NCBI GenBank assembly: GCA_012274445.1
Contig: JAAROD010000058.1
Coordinates: 930,001-994,000, forward strand
Source of the DNA: Sclerotiophoma versabilis
Lineage: Eukaryota; Ascomycota; Dothideomycetes; Pleosporales; Didymellaceae
Length of the DNA stretch: 64,000 nt
Direction of reading: 5' to 3'
Part shown: piece after piece, positions 1-11,248 of the stretch
Layout: each line of letters opens with the position of its first letter
How positions within the stretch are numbered: position 1 is the first letter of the stretch
The notes under the pieces: generated by a model
Databases searched by the model: none
What the model was told of the DNA's origin: nothing
Seen by the model: the letters and a program-made list of their open reading frames with translations, nothing else
Program-made: the position numbers and the translations under genes

Positions 1-159
1 TAGTTTACCAATACGCAATAGACCATCCACCGCAACCTCAAATTTCGATCATTATCATAATTCTTAAAAGTCATGGATGGGACACCTTCCAGCAGTGCAC
101 ACGTCTAGCGGAGCCACCCTGTTTCGAGCGAGTACCAGACCCCTCGCTTCGGTCTTCAA

Positions 160-618
160 CTACGATCTCCGACGCTCAAGAGCTCCCCTAGCAGTATCTC
201 TGAATGAAAAGCCGTTGAAAAGCCAGTCATTCGAGTGCCGTCCGCGCCACGGGTCGCTTCCACCAGTCGAAGTCCTACCATTCTCTTGGAGACTTGGTCG
301 TGGCGCTTTGGCAGGAGCTTGGGCAGGTGTAGGTTGCGAGACGTGACGAGCTTGTTGTGTTCGCGCCGCTGGGAGCTGTTCGGGTGGCAGGACCATTGGT
401 GACTTGGCTCGCTTTCGAGATGCATCTACTCGGGGTCGACTTCGTGAGCGCTCACGCAGGCGCTCGGTGATGGCACCAAAAAACGCATGTGAAGTTGGCG
501 AAGTCGGTGCAGATGTGGGAGACATTTGGCCAGACGATTTGGTTGATTTTTGGGAATCGACTGTTGATGTGCGAATTGGTGGTGTTGGCTGGAAGGTCGT
601 TTGGTCGTGTGGTGACAT
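160..618 (-). CDS. Small Ser/Arg-rich conserved-looking fungal protein, unknown function
   Basis: Single-exon frame of 152 residues from the ATG at 618; codons further upstream in the same frame lack an ATG. The N-terminal half is rich in Ser, Thr and Pro. The middle (about residues 45-75) has a phenylalanine patch (HAFFGAITERLRE) followed by an arginine-serine stretch (RSRSRPRVDASRKRAKSP) that looks like a nuclear or RNA-related basic patch. The C-terminus ends in a compact aromatic motif, DPWRGRHSNDWLFNGFS, followed by a basic tail. I have the impression of similar short proteins with this DPWRGRHSN-WLF ending in other Pezizomycotina, but no function is known to me. A TATATA-like element lies about 165 bp upstream on the minus strand (around 780-790). 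It could still be a chance frame; the ordered motif structure argues against that. Confidence 0.65.
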   Translation of the reverse strand: MSPHDQTTFQPTPPIRTSTVDSQKSTKSSGQMSPTSAPTSPTSHAFFGAITERLRERSRSRPRVDASRKRAKSPMVLPPEQLPAARTQQARHVSQPTPAQAPAKAPRPSLQENGRTSTGGSDPWRGRHSNDWLFNGFSFRDTARGALERRRS

Positions 619-1947
619 GCTGGCTGCTTGGTAGTTGCACCACCGTGGAGTGCCTGTACGATACAAAGGATAAGATGTTGTAGGATGTGTTCAGGATGGC
701 AGTGTGCTGCTGAAGTGTGTGACTTGAGGGAATTGATCAGGAGGACAGATATGCGGCTCAAAACAATACACCTCAAGCACAATATATAGCGCACACACCC
801 TACCAATCCTCTTGCTTGTCTTCTGGAAACTCGCGAGGTGCATCGCTAGCGTGCACCGTTGCTCAAATGAGGGTGTCGGTGTCCAACTCCCCTCGTCTGT
901 CCACACCGACCAATCACATCCTCTAAAACACCGATAGAACGCCTAATCTGGTGGCCCGTCTGTCGTTCGCTTCAAAATCTCACCGACTCTGACATGCAGG
1001 CTGGCGTTCTGAAGTGGGGCCGTGAACTGCAATCGAGCGACAACGCACAGAGCCGAGAGTCCATTCCTGAACGGGACTCGATTGCGACGTAGGGCAAACC
1101 AATGAACATGCAGCCGGTGAGCAGCTGCCTGGGAACCAAGGCTTTCGTATCACCAGCTGCAACTTGAGCACTCGGACGCTCCCGCTGGGCTTGAAGAATA
1201 GGACAGGGACACTGGTCGTACGATTCATAACAACGCATGTTGTTTACGTCTCCTGCTATGATAAGTCGCAGGTGTCGATTCTGTTCCTCAAGGACTTTGG
1301 AATGCAGTTTGTCCCGCTGCACAATTCTTGAGAGCCATAGAGTGCCCGTTGTGTTCAATGCAGAAACAAAGATCATGCGCAACGCGTGCCAAGTTGGTGT
1401 CCCTGTGGCCAGAACGCAGAGGACAACGCCGACCCAATGATCGATCCTATCACGCAGGCGGACGAATGCGTCGTTCAGTGCTGCACATGATTGCGCCAGC
1501 AGAAAGATATGCGCCGACCGAGGCAGTTACGAACGAGAGGGTACGCGGATGACAATTTTCCCTTCACTGCTAAAAAGTGAGCTTCTTGCAAGCAACACTG
1601 CGCGAGAATAAGAGCTTGTTAGAAATCTGGGAACACCGAGGTACACGGAATGTTGAAATATTAAAAAACTGTTTTTGTAAGGGTTGTTTTATTGTTGTTA
1701 TTATGTAGTATTGTAGCAAAGAGGGTAGCTTTTTTTACTCTTCATAGAGCTGTAAGAGTATGCAACTTCGGACCTACACAACCTACGAACTATGCGGTAA
1801 GGATTAGTTCAAAAACACAAGATCGATCGCCTAAACAGGGGCAACAATCGGGTCTAGTCGCAGCCTTTGATTGGCGTCGTGTAGTGCTGGAAGGTTGCTC
1901 GTTCAGTGTTCGGCCTTTTTGGTTGCCCGAAAAAGCAGGCCAAAAAT
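619..1947. other. Intergenic, no supportable gene
   Basis: About 1.3 kb between the small Ser/Arg-rich gene and the tRNA. It has overlapping short open frames on both strands (longest 136 codons at 972-1382, minus), none with recognisable motifs or intron-exon structure. The AT-rich segment near 1660-1740 looks like ordinary intergenic sequence. Confidence 0.6.
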
Positions 1948-1954
1948 AAAAAAA
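1948..1954 (-). terminator. Pol III terminator of the tRNA-Gly gene
   Basis: A run of seven A on the plus strand (seven T on the transcribed sense strand), about 40 nt downstream of the tRNA 3' end. This is the usual type of RNA polymerase III stop signal. No longer T-run lies closer. Confidence 0.6.
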
Positions 1955-1992
1955 CACGGTATCATCCAATGCAATCATGAGAAGGATCTTAT

Positions 1993-2062
1993 GCATCCTC
2001 CGGGAGTCGAACCCGGGCCAATTGCTTGGAAGGCAATTATCCTACCGTTGGACCAAGAATGC
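1993..2062 (-). tRNA. tRNA-Gly, anticodon TCC
   Basis: The minus strand folds as a complete 70-nt cloverleaf. The acceptor stem GCATTCT pairs with AGGATGC (one T-G wobble), the D arm is GTCC...GGAT, and the anticodon stem ATTGC/GCAAT closes the loop CTTCCAA, so the anticodon is TCC. The T arm is CCGGG-TTCGACT-CCCGG. The internal Pol III promoter is visible: the T-loop region GGTTCGACTCC matches the B box, and the D-arm region around TGGTCCAACGGTAGG matches the A box. There is no intron and the CCA end is not encoded, as expected for a eukaryotic nuclear tRNA. Confidence 0.95.
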
Positions 2063-2839
2063 TTTGATATGCAGAGTCCTTTTTTGATAATTTATATACT
2101 TACAATAAAATACTGCGCATCCCTGCTCTGGTTACTGGCGGACCGGAGAATTGTTCCTTGGTGGTGTTTCTTAATTGACTCGTTGACGCACTACAAAATT
2201 CTCTGGTGATAAAAAAGGTCCCTCACCAAAACAAGTAGCTCTGCAAACCCCCCCGGCGGCCCAAAATGCTGGTTGATAGGTGTCACTAAGGTCAATTGTT
2301 GCGCCTATCCACGCAACAGGTTCAGTGTTATAAACTAATCCTCGCTATGTGGTTGTTGCATTACTAAGTTCAAGGACAATAACATAGGTGCCCTCTGACT
2401 CCAACACTACGCAACAACAACCATGAAGTAAATCTTACAAAAGCAAAGATTTATGAGTATGATATTCTCTATGATTATGTGTTCTTAAGTTTCTAACAAA
2501 AAGTGTAGTTGTTGTGCACTATTGCTTGCATGAAAGTTACTTCTTCGGAGTGCGAGAAGTTCTGTCACTCAAGTAGCAGAATTCAAAGCCGCCCCTCAAA
2601 CAATGCTCTCCTCGCCCCGTACCTAGGTTGGGAAGGTGAACTGGAGATGTGCCAGGGCTTCTGCTGCCGCCTTCGTATCTTCAATAGTTGCGGTCAAGAG
2701 GAACTTTCATGCCAGTCTTGTACAAGACACAGACGACATGAATGACGTGAGGATACTTCTCCAGATAGTGCAACTGTTGAACATGTTGTGTTGATGCGGC
2801 AGTGAAGGTCATATTGATAGACATTGCGTAGGAAAATCA
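2063..2839. other. Intergenic, AT-rich, nothing supported
   Basis: About 0.8 kb between the tRNA and the 3' end of the SRR1-like gene. The part from 2070 to 2500 is AT-rich with only short open frames. I see no motif, repeat or exon structure that supports a gene. Confidence 0.6.
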
Positions 2840-3814
2840 TTAACTTTCTGTCGTTACATCTGGTTTTGTACCCTCCCCTGCTTCCTGGCCTTCTTCTGCT
2901 GGTCCTATGTTTCTTTCTTTGTTCTTCTCCGCTACTTCACCTGAATCACCGTCCTCGTTCCCAGCTTCATCTTCACTCTGCTCGCTCCTCTCAATCCAGT
3001 ACACAACCATCCCATTCAATGCGTGTGGGTGCATTTCGAATTCCTTCAATCTCATCACATCCCTCTTCTCCAACCACTTCCTGCCCAATTCGTTGCACTC
3101 CTCCAGCTTCTCTCTCTTCTCTTCACTCTGCGCGAACGCTCCGTAATCGTCCAAGATCTCATTGCCCACATATAGCACAGGATGCTTATCTTTCAAGAAG
3201 ATGGGGAGAAGTATGTACCAATCGACAAACGGGCTGAACACAAAAGAACGCAGCGTGATTTTCGCTGCAATATCGTCGGTGCAGACGTGAATAGAGAGGA
3301 GAGAGAGAAACTCGTGGTCGAGAGTGGTAAATGCGGGTTCTTGAGCGTAGAGCACTACCTCTGGACCGGACTTTCGCACTACCAACTATCAGCAGCCACG
3401 CCAAATGCGCATCATAAAAAAAGGAAACCTACGGTGCGAAACGATGGACATGAACAGGAGGAGCTGCCACATAGCCCTATGTCTGTGCTCCCAATCACGA
3501 CTGAAGCTGCCAATGCCAACGCACACGGCATTCTCCACGTTCCATTCCCTCTTCGCCAACAAGCTCGCCAAGTGTTGTGCGCACAACGTAGACTTCCATT
3601 TCTCGGTGCGGTTGTGGAAATCTTGGAGCAGCTTCTCGGCTGTGAGACCCTGGACTAGATCTGTAGGCATCGAGCCTGCTTGTGCATTGCTTCTATTGCC
3701 CTTGCCCTTCTTCTTACCATTACCGACTGAGAGATTCGATATCCCATGAGTAATGACTGTCCAGCCGTCTTCCGTGTCGACTTGTTGGCGCTTCACGCGT
3801 CCGCGGCCGCCCAT
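2840..3814 (-). CDS. SRR1-like domain protein (Ber1/SRR1 family)
   Basis: Two exons, 3814-3433 and 3378-2840, give 306 residues. The 54-nt intron (3379-3432) has donor GTAGGT and acceptor GTAG, and removing it joins the frame in phase. The ATG at 3814 opens with a basic stretch, MGGRGRVKRQQ. The C-terminal half carries the SRR1 signature: an ALYAQ-P-like strand (VVLYAQEPAFTTLDHEFLSLL), then a segment on filling and closing the fold (SFVFSPFVDWYILLPIFL) and VLYVGNEILDDY. In plants SRR1 affects clock and phytochrome signalling; the yeast relative Ber1 has been linked to microtubule-related processes. No biochemical activity is established for the family. The tail after about residue 265 is acidic and low-complexity (SEDEAGNEDGDSGEVAEKN). 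Family call is firm; role in this fungus is unknown. Confidence 0.88.
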
Positions 3815-4379
3815 GTTCGCAATGTTGAAGCTGGATGGTCTGTACTGGCAATCATTGTCGACGAGTCATGTTCATTCATGACATGATCGTAATCGTGATA
3901 TCGTGTGTTGTCTGTGGTCGGCAACGACTGACGAGCGCGCAAGAAATTCGGCGGGGCGATGACAGACGTGGGGCAGATCTCGGAATCTCACTGTGGGGCT
4001 TTGGGCCTCGAGATCTGTCTCGATTATCGATCCTCGTACACAAATCCCATGTTAGGCCCCCACTTTCTCTCCGCGGGCTTGAGCATAAAAAGTTCTGCGA
4101 GACGAGCCTTTCCTGTTCCTGTTTATTCACGGCAATTGCGGTGATTCAACAGGTAATTGTTTTACAGTAGCCTCGCCGTCTGGCAGCTGCTATCGGCAAG
4201 TACAAGCCGGTGGCGTTTATGCTTGGTTGTGTGCATTCCAACGGTACATTGAGCTATCGTGTCCGAAAAAAGGATATCCTTCATTACTACGATCGTGGGT
4301 ATCATCATCATGCTGAGCTAATGCTCAAAATATGCTATATTGAAGAAAACATGACTGCAAATGCACGACGCAAATGCAC
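3815..4379. other. Promoter of the SRR1-like gene and 3' flank of the MFS gene
   Basis: 565 bp between two minus-strand genes. It should contain the promoter and 5' leader of the SRR1-like gene (3815 upward) and the 3' untranslated region of the transporter gene (below 4380). I see no coding segment or repeat. Confidence 0.5.
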
Positions 4380-6172
4380 TTAGAACATCTGCCTGTTCCT
4401 CATCTCGACAGGCAGGAATACCATCATCAAAGCTGAAAGCCAGATTCCACCAGCGCCCAACCAGAGAATGCCAGAACTAGCGTTGGCAAGCAACTGCGCT
4501 CCAGCGTAGGGGGCGACAATGCCAGCAATTCGACCCAGGCAAGACAACATACCACTAACACTGCCACGGTATTCGGTGTCAAAGAGCTCGGGCGCAGAGG
4601 CGTATAGAACAGCATTAAAGTACTGGTTTGGACTGTCAGTAAATCTTATTGGAAGGTTTCGTGACAAGACTTACTGTTTGCATAATATACTCGAGCGCGT
4701 TCAGACCAACGTAGCCGGCAGTGTTCCGGACTTGAGTGTACATGGCCATCGCCAAACCCTGGCAGATTGCAGAGAACACCAGTGACCACTTTCTGCCGAG
4801 CAGCGGCATCTGTACGGAGAGCAAGGCCAGTGCAGCACCGATGATACCAGGAGAATATATAATGAGGTACTGCTGGTAAGTGTCTATAACGGATCCGCGC
4901 CCGTCGTTCACGTTGTTTCGCAGCAAGATGATGGGTAGAAAGTTACCCGCCAAATTGAAGGACCAGTAGTCGCCCATGTATGCAACACCGAGGAGAAAAA
5001 AGATGAAGCAAGAGAGCCTGTTGGTGAAAATACCTTTAAGGCGACGGAGCTCCTTGCCAAAGCTCTTGAGCACTCGCTTATTCTTCTCCTTTCGTGTCAG
5101 GTTGGTGGCCGCTTCTTCCGGCACAAGACCATCCATGGCGTCAATTGCAGCGAAATGCTCTAGAGTCAGGGTAGGCGCCGGAGCCTTGTTGAACTTTGCG
5201 ATCCTGTGCAAGACTTCGATAGCTTCGGCTTCCCTGCCCCTGGCAAGCAAAAACTTGGGCGACTCGTGGAAGTGGAAAACGAAGTATCGAAGGAAGAAGA
5301 TGACAAGAGTTACAGCCCCAAGGATGATGATGTTGTAGCGCCACCCCATATTGCTGTCGACTGTGCAGCATGGTTCTCCGGAGGCAACAGCTCTGCAGGA
5401 ATCCAGGAGGGGGTCGCAACGCCATTTAGCGGTAGTACCCAAGGCAATGGCAGACGCAAAGACAACACCGATTGGCTGCCACATAGAGAGGAGAGCGACA
5501 AAGTAGCGACGATTCTGTGGCAGAAATTCAAGAGCAATAGTAGCATCGATAGGAATGTTGCCTCCGAGACCGAGGGAAGCAAGGAAGTAAATTCCACAAA
5601 TGGCAGCATAGTTGTATTTGGGAGCCGCCTAAGCTTTGTTAGCAAATGCTTTGTGACAGCTTTCTTTTAGCTTTAGCTCTTACCAAGAGAAGTCCAAAAA
5701 CTGAAGTGATTAAGCAGGTCAGATTAAAGGCCCACTTCCTGCCAATGATATCGACTGCGAGACCAAAACCAAGCGCACCAAGCGCGAGACCAGCATTGGC
5801 GCAAGTGAAGATGGTACCAGTGTCGCTGTCAGCAACACCCATCTCCTGATAGATCGCGGTGGAGACAAGACCAACACCCTGCGACCAAGCCAGGTCCAAA
5901 AAGTAACCGAAACCGCAGAGGAACCAGATGCAGATTTGGTATTTACCCAGGCCGAATTTGTCGAGTTCAACGTTGATAAGAGCAGCCTTCTTCTCGAAGG
6001 TGTTCATTGGCTTTGCTGCCGTGCCGCGAAGAATTGCGCCTATCGACAGATCCTCAGAGGAAGCTGTCTCCAAGTCATTGTAAATAGGGACCTGGACGCC
6101 GCCATCAGGGTGTGAGACGGTGCTTTTCTTCTCGTCGGCGTGGACAAATTCGCCAGGGTTTTGAGAAGCCAT
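4380..6172 (-). CDS. MFS transporter, SP/SV2-like, substrate unknown
   Basis: Three exons, 6172-5684, 5628-4675 and 4622-4380, encode 561 residues. The introns are 55 nt (5629-5683, donor GTAAGA) and 52 nt (4623-4674, donor GTAAGT). The ATG at 6172 (MASQNPGEFVHADEKKS) is used because the longer frame begins at a TTG. A cytosolic N-tail of about 85 residues precedes the first membrane span (CIWFLCGFGYFLDLAWSQGV). The loop motif VDIIGRKW between spans 2 and 3 is the MFS motif A. Spans 4-5 contain LGLGGNIPIDATIALEFLP, a pattern of SV2/NiaP-like organic-ion carriers. A loop with paired cysteines (EPCCTVDSNMGWRY) and a large central cytosolic loop separate the two six-helix halves. It most likely sits in the plasma membrane as a proton-coupled carrier. 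The substrate cannot be read from the sequence. Confidence 0.9.
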
Positions 6173-7125
6173 TGTGAGTGAGCCTCGACGCAAGGGAGAG
6201 ATTCACAACAATGGACTGAGGGGAGTCGCGTGGGTTGCGTTTGGGTTGTGCAGGACCACATGGCTGGGTATTATACATATCCGCCATGAGCAGGGCAACG
6301 GTTTGCTAGCTCTTGCCAGCCAGCCGCGGAACTCACGCGTTCGGATCTACGCGACGGTAGCTGCGATCTCTTGGTGGGTACTGCGTAGGGTATCGGTACT
6401 AAAACCTGTAGCCCACGTCCAAGACGCCAAGCACGTTGCTGATTAGTCACATCACAATGGTGACGACAGTAAACAGCCCACGTTACGCAGGTTCGCCTGG
6501 CTTTGTCTGTTCGAAAGCAGTCGGCTTGACCGTGCCGTGGCGTCAAAAGACTTTGCACGGCTAAGGAACGATTACGGCACTGGTTAGACTCGAATCAACG
6601 TTGGCCTTGGTGAGAGGCAAATACACAAGGAATGCAATAGGTGGTGACGGAAGTGGCTACGCCGCGGCAGACGCGACTATTATTGCATGGGCTTTCAGCT
6701 TTGCCATCATTCGTCTTTGGCCTAGCCAACAAGTACTAAAAGGTCACTTGTTGTATACTTCAACATGGACCTAGGCTAGCCTCAGCTGAGAAGTCAGCTT
6801 CGTGGCAACTACAACCCGGTAGATGGCTATACGGCAATGCATTGCTCTCACAATGCGTGATGATGTCTGCTTTCTAATGTTCGTAGACAACCACACCGCC
6901 TTACGCTCCCGAAATTGCAGGAACCCCTTGTAGTCGCGTGCATGATCCTCCCGTTGCATGTACACAACGCGCCATATCGTTAGACACGCATGATCTTCAT
7001 TGCGAAGGGGCTGAACAACTGCAGGGCTGATCATGCAGCCTGTGGTTCCCGTAGTCCTTGAGCTCTAGAATATGCTGCAGTAATTCCGACAGATGTGAAA
7101 ATTTGTAACAGGCTTTGTTGGCAGA
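6173..7125. other. Promoter of the MFS gene plus intergenic
   Basis: About 950 bp. The part next to 6172 is the promoter and leader of the minus-strand transporter; a TATA-like ATTATACATAT lies about 90-100 bp upstream of its ATG (near 6265-6280). The rest has only short, unsupported open frames. Confidence 0.5.
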
Positions 7126-8283
7126 TCACTTCTTCGACCCACTTCTTGTTGTCTTTGACAAAGCTGTTCTTGCCTGACTGGCTGCAGTTGGCGCATCAAA
7201 TGTCCTTGTCGCACGTTTTTTCGTAGGTCTTGTGGAAGTCTCGTTCTCGTTATCGTCACTTGCGTTCCGCTTACGAGAGGCGTCGGTTTGTGAGCGACTC
7301 TTTGTCGCAGTCTGACTGGCCTTGACGGTCCTGCTCGATGCTTGTGGAGCTGCTTTCTCTTCTGGGGGAGTTGGGGGCCGTCGGGTGTCGTTGGTGGATG
7401 TCGAATTTGGTGCGCTTGCGGAATGCTCGGTCCTGTTGTTGCGCTGCTGCGCTACCCAGGAGAGTAGGTTTGCTTCAGCCTCAGGGTCTTCCTCGTCGCC
7501 TTCCTCGGCCTGATCGAGCATGGCATCTGCCATCTCTCCAGCTATATCATCTCCAGCATCCTTGGCTGTGGCCATTCTCATGGCGAAGTCTAGCAACTGC
7601 TGTGGATCCATGCCGCTCAGTGGACCGCCAGCTTCAGCAAGTCGAGTCTGCAGTGCAGCCATCAATGCTCCTGGATCAATGTCCATCTCATCTTCATGTG
7701 CACCTTCGTCTTCTTCGTCCAGCTTAGAAGGAGGAGACGCGGGCTCTGTGGTACCAGAAACCTCCGCTATGTGTTTCTGTTCTCTCGCAGCTTGCACGGT
7801 CGGCGATTGAGGTGGTGAACCGCGAGCCCAGTCTGGTGTGTCCTTGAGCTTCTTCTTCCAATCTTGAAGCACCGTGTATGTCTGAGCATTTTCATCAAGC
7901 AGCTTGGGCTGCAGTCCTCGATTGTTCTGAGAGCGCCAGACGATCGGCGACATGCCCAATGCTGCTGCCTCTGTGTCTCCCAATCTCCGTTGCCTCTTCT
8001 TGCTGCGACCAGCATTTACAGGTCGCTTCCTCTTCCCTCCTATCTCCACCCCTTTAGGATCGTGAGCTTGGAACATGGCATCGTCGTAGCCATCTGACGC
8101 ATACTCGAGGTCGTTGAAATAGTCGAATCTATCCCAGTCCTCGGCAGCGTCTTCGTCCGCGTATGTGGTAGGCGGCGGCGAAGCTACAGCGTGCTCTGCC
8201 AAGTCGTCGGCCACGATAAACTCTTCCTCGACGTAGAACCATTCCTCTCCATAATCGGAGTAGTCGTCGCCGTATTCGCTCAT
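7126..8283 (-). CDS. Acidic, probably nuclear protein of unknown function
   Basis: Uninterrupted 385-codon frame from the ATG at 8283. The longer open frame begins further up, but MSEYGDDYSDYGEEW is a natural start. Residues 1-35 are very acidic and aromatic (EEWFYVEEEFIVADD). Two basic clusters follow (GGKRKRPVNAGRSKKRQRR near residues 80-100), a likely bipartite nuclear localisation signal. A central block, PIVWRSQNNRGLQPKLL and VLQDWKKKLKDTPDWA, looks like the conserved core. Residues about 200-270 are acidic with an MDIDPGALMAALQTRL helix and a LLDFAMRMATAKD helix. The C-terminal third is Ser/Thr/Lys-rich and probably disordered, ending TRSGSKK. No known domain is recognised. It could be a chromatin- or RNA-associated factor; that is inference from charge pattern alone. 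Confidence 0.8.
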   Translation of the reverse strand: MSEYGDDYSDYGEEWFYVEEEFIVADDLAEHAVASPPPTTYADEDAAEDWDRFDYFNDLEYASDGYDDAMFQAHDPKGVEIGGKRKRPVNAGRSKKRQRRLGDTEAAALGMSPIVWRSQNNRGLQPKLLDENAQTYTVLQDWKKKLKDTPDWARGSPPQSPTVQAAREQKHIAEVSGTTEPASPPSKLDEEDEGAHEDEMDIDPGALMAALQTRLAEAGGPLSGMDPQQLLDFAMRMATAKDAGDDIAGEMADAMLDQAEEGDEEDPEAEANLLSWVAQQRNNRTEHSASAPNSTSTNDTRRPPTPPEEKAAPQASSRTVKASQTATKSRSQTDASRKRNASDDNENETSTRPTKKRATRTFDAPTAASQARTALSKTTRSGSKK

Positions 8284-8865
8284 AGTGGGCTTCGTGCAGC
8301 GAACTGCATGCGGAGTTTGTCTGTGTCGCACAGAAGGCGAGGTGCGTATGCAAGCGGCCGAGGCGGTCGATACAATGCAATCTAATCAGATATGCAGCAC
8401 GGTGGTTGTTTACGGTTGCGGGTCTCGAGTGTGGTTATTGCCGTCAGATAGGTTGTTGTAGGGCGGGTGAGAGAGCGTGACGGCGTGCGAAAACACCGTC
8501 ATGCTAGGGTCCAGTCGCAGCTCGCCATCACCTTGCATGCCGGCATGCGCCCGTTTAGTTCCGCGCAAGCAGCTACAGGCTCCAGGAAGCACACACGTCC
8601 ACCATTGTCTTTGCACTTTCAAACCCTCTGTTTTCCTGCCTAGTCGGGCAGCTACTTCACTCCGGGAGCGCGTTGTGACTTCTAACATCGCGCTAAGCTG
8701 TCCTGGTGGACGGTAATGTGCGGGTTAAGCAAGCAGCCGCGGCTTACCCCAGCTTTCTCCTCCAAGAACGCCGCCTTGTCCCGCACATGCACAACAATGT
8801 TCTTTTGTAGCTTCTAATCCAAACCAGTTTACTCCTCACAGCTCCTCGCATTTCGCAACGTGATC
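8284..8865. promoter_or_regulatory. Divergent promoter region, acidic protein / MCC alpha
   Basis: 582 bp separate the start codons of two diverging genes, so both promoters and leaders must lie here. A pyrimidine-rich leader with CTCCTCACAGCTCCTCGCATTT-like sequence runs up to the MCC alpha ATG at 8866. I cannot assign individual factor sites. Confidence 0.6.
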
Positions 8866-11197
8866 ATGCGTGCTCTTCGAAAGTCTACTCACCTCTCACG
8901 TCAGCTCGTAGCTGCCAATGGCACGCGCTTTACCTCTACAACCGCACCTGCTGCTAAAGCGCTGACCTCCGTACTGATTGCCAATCGTGGAGAAATCGCA
9001 CTGTATGAGCGTGCAAAGCCTCCCAAATACCCCGCTAACATAACCTAGCCGTGTCGGCCGCACAGCTTCAGAGTATGGTGTACGGACGACTACTCTCTAC
9101 ACCGATCCAGATGCTCGTTCACAGCATGCTCTTAGCTCTCCCTTTGCCATAAACCTCGGCGACCCTTCCGCATACCTTGATGGGGACAGGATAATACAGA
9201 TTGCGAAAGAGCAAGGTTGCCAGGGCATACATCCGGGTTATGGATTTGTAAGACTGACGAGAGAGTAAACATTGAGCTATGGGCTGCTAATGAAATGCAG
9301 TTAAGTGAGAACCCACACTTCGCAAAGAAATGTACCGAAGCTGGCATTACTTTCATTGGCCCACCAGCTTCAGCAATTGAAGCTATGGGCAGTAAGAGGT
9401 GCGCATGTCAGATGTTGCAACAGTCGAAACCAGCTGACCAGCCCTCAGTGAATCGAAGAACATTATGACTAAGGCCGGCGTCCCTTGCGTACCTGGCTAC
9501 CACGGTTCCAACCAAGATCCAGAACACCTGAAGAACGAGGCAGCAAAAATTGGCTACCCTGTTTTGCTAAAGGCAGTCAAAGGTGGCGGCGGCAAGGGAA
9601 TGCGAATTGTCAACACAGAGCAGGAGTTCTTCGATCAGCTCTCGTCAGCCAAGGGTGAAGCTCGCAATTCATTCGGGGACGAAGTTATGCTGGTCGAGAA
9701 GTACATCACCACGCCGCGCCACATTGAGGTTCAGGTGTTCGCAGACAAACATGGAAACTGTGTCGCGCTGGGTGAGCGTGACTGCAGCATCCAGCGGCGA
9801 CACCAGAAAATCTTGGAAGAGTCTCCTGCGCCACATCTGCCAGAGGACATCCGTCAAGATCTTTGGGAGAAGGCGAGACAAGCTGCTCTTGCGGTCGGGT
9901 ACGAAGGTGCTGGTACAGTCGAATTTATCTTCGACAATGACACTGGCGAGTTCTTCTTTATGGAGATGAATACCCGTCTGCAGGTTGAGCATCCTGTTAC
10001 CGAGATGGTTACGGGCACAGATCTGGTACACTGGCAACTCATTGTTGCGGAAGGTGGTCGTCTGCCACTGACACAGCAAGAGATCGAGGAGAGGATAAGG
10101 GAACGTGGCCATGCCATCGAGGCACGTATCTACGCCGAGAACCCTGACATGAACTTCATTCCTGACTCTGGACTTCTGCTCCACCTCCGTACACCAATGC
10201 CGACACCGACAGTGCGAATAGATTCTGGTTTCGTCGCCGGAGATGAAGTGTCTTCACACTACGATCCTATGATCTCGAAACTCATTGTTCAGGGACCTAC
10301 CAGAGAAGCTGCAATTCAAAAGCTACGAACAGCTCTTGAGCAGTATGAGGTTGCTGGACCCATCACTAACATCGAGTTCATCAAGAAGATGTGTGTCAGT
10401 CCAGACTTCGTTGCCGGCTCGGTCGAGACAGGCTATATCCAGAAACACCACGCCGAGCTCTTCACGCCTGTTCCCCCCGCACCAGAAGTCTTCGCTCAAG
10501 CTGCCCTTGGTCTCGCCCTCCAGGAAGTCTCCTCAAGCAGGTCAGACCCCTTCTCTGGCCCACCTATCTCCGCCGCTGGCTTCGGTCTCGGCTTCCAGCA
10601 GCGCAAGTTTGATTTGGTAGAAAGACCAGCTGATGGTAAGGGTGATCTAACAAGTACGCCCGTCACCATCCGTCAGACTGCGCCATCCAAGTTCGACATC
10701 ACCGTCGGGTCAGACATCTACTCGAACGTAACAAGCTCGTTCACTCCCTCGAACAATACGCTCACCACATACTACCCGCATACACGCCTATCTACAACAT
10801 TCATTCGAGACGAAGACCGTCTTACTTTGTTCCAGCAAGGCAAGCAATACCGTCTGCAACTTGCAATGCCCAAGTGGGCCGAGAAGGCACTTGGTATCAA
10901 GGATGTGACGAACAGTGTGCTGGCGCCCATGCCATGCAAGGTCCTGAGAGTGGAAATCGAAGAAGGACAGGAAGTAAAGAAGGATCAGCCGCTCGTAGTC
11001 ATCGAGAGTATGAAGATGGAGACTGTGATCAGAAGTCCGATGGACGGCGTGATAAAGAAGATCGTTCACGGCAAAGGAGTAAGTGTTCTCAAATCCTTGC
11101 AGGTGGTCGAGAATATGAAAGCTAACGTGTGTTGCAGGATCTTTGCAAGGCTGGTACTGCACTTGTGGAGTTTGAGGAAGCTGAAGAAACATCATAA
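8866..11197 (+). CDS. mccA: Methylcrotonoyl-CoA carboxylase subunit alpha, mitochondrial
   Basis: Five exons, 8866-9002, 9049-9247, 9301-9398, 9449-11078 and 11138-11197, encode 707 residues. All four introns are 46-59 nt; intron 2 shows the branch site GCTAATG. The first 30 residues are basic and Ser/Thr-rich without acids (MRALRKSTHLSRQLV), a mitochondrial presequence. Next comes the biotin carboxylase: SVLIANRGEIAL, the glycine-rich ATP-grasp loop KAVKGGGGKGMR, and the catalytic block FFMEMNTRLQVEHPVTE. The C-terminal biotinyl domain has ESMKMET with the biotin lysine at about residue 667. The enzyme carboxylates 3-methylcrotonyl-CoA in leucine breakdown together with a beta subunit that is not in this window. 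Propionyl- or acetyl-CoA carboxylase is less likely because of length and the single biotin domain. The short 3' exon (DLCKAGTALVEFEE) completes the biotinyl fold. Confidence 0.95.
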
Positions 11198-11234
11198 TTG
11201 AATAGCTCATAGCTAGTCCCACAAATAACATAAT

Positions 11235-11248
11235 CCCCCCCCCCCCCC
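11235..11248. repeat. Poly-C tract, 14 C
   Basis: Uninterrupted run of 14 C about 40 bp after the MCC alpha stop codon, within its presumed 3' untranslated region. Homopolymers this long are prone to length change and to sequencing error. Confidence 0.9.

Noticed and set aside
972..1382. 136-codon minus-strand frame
   Set aside because: No recognisable motif, overlapping alternative frames on both strands, and no intron signals to suggest a larger gene.
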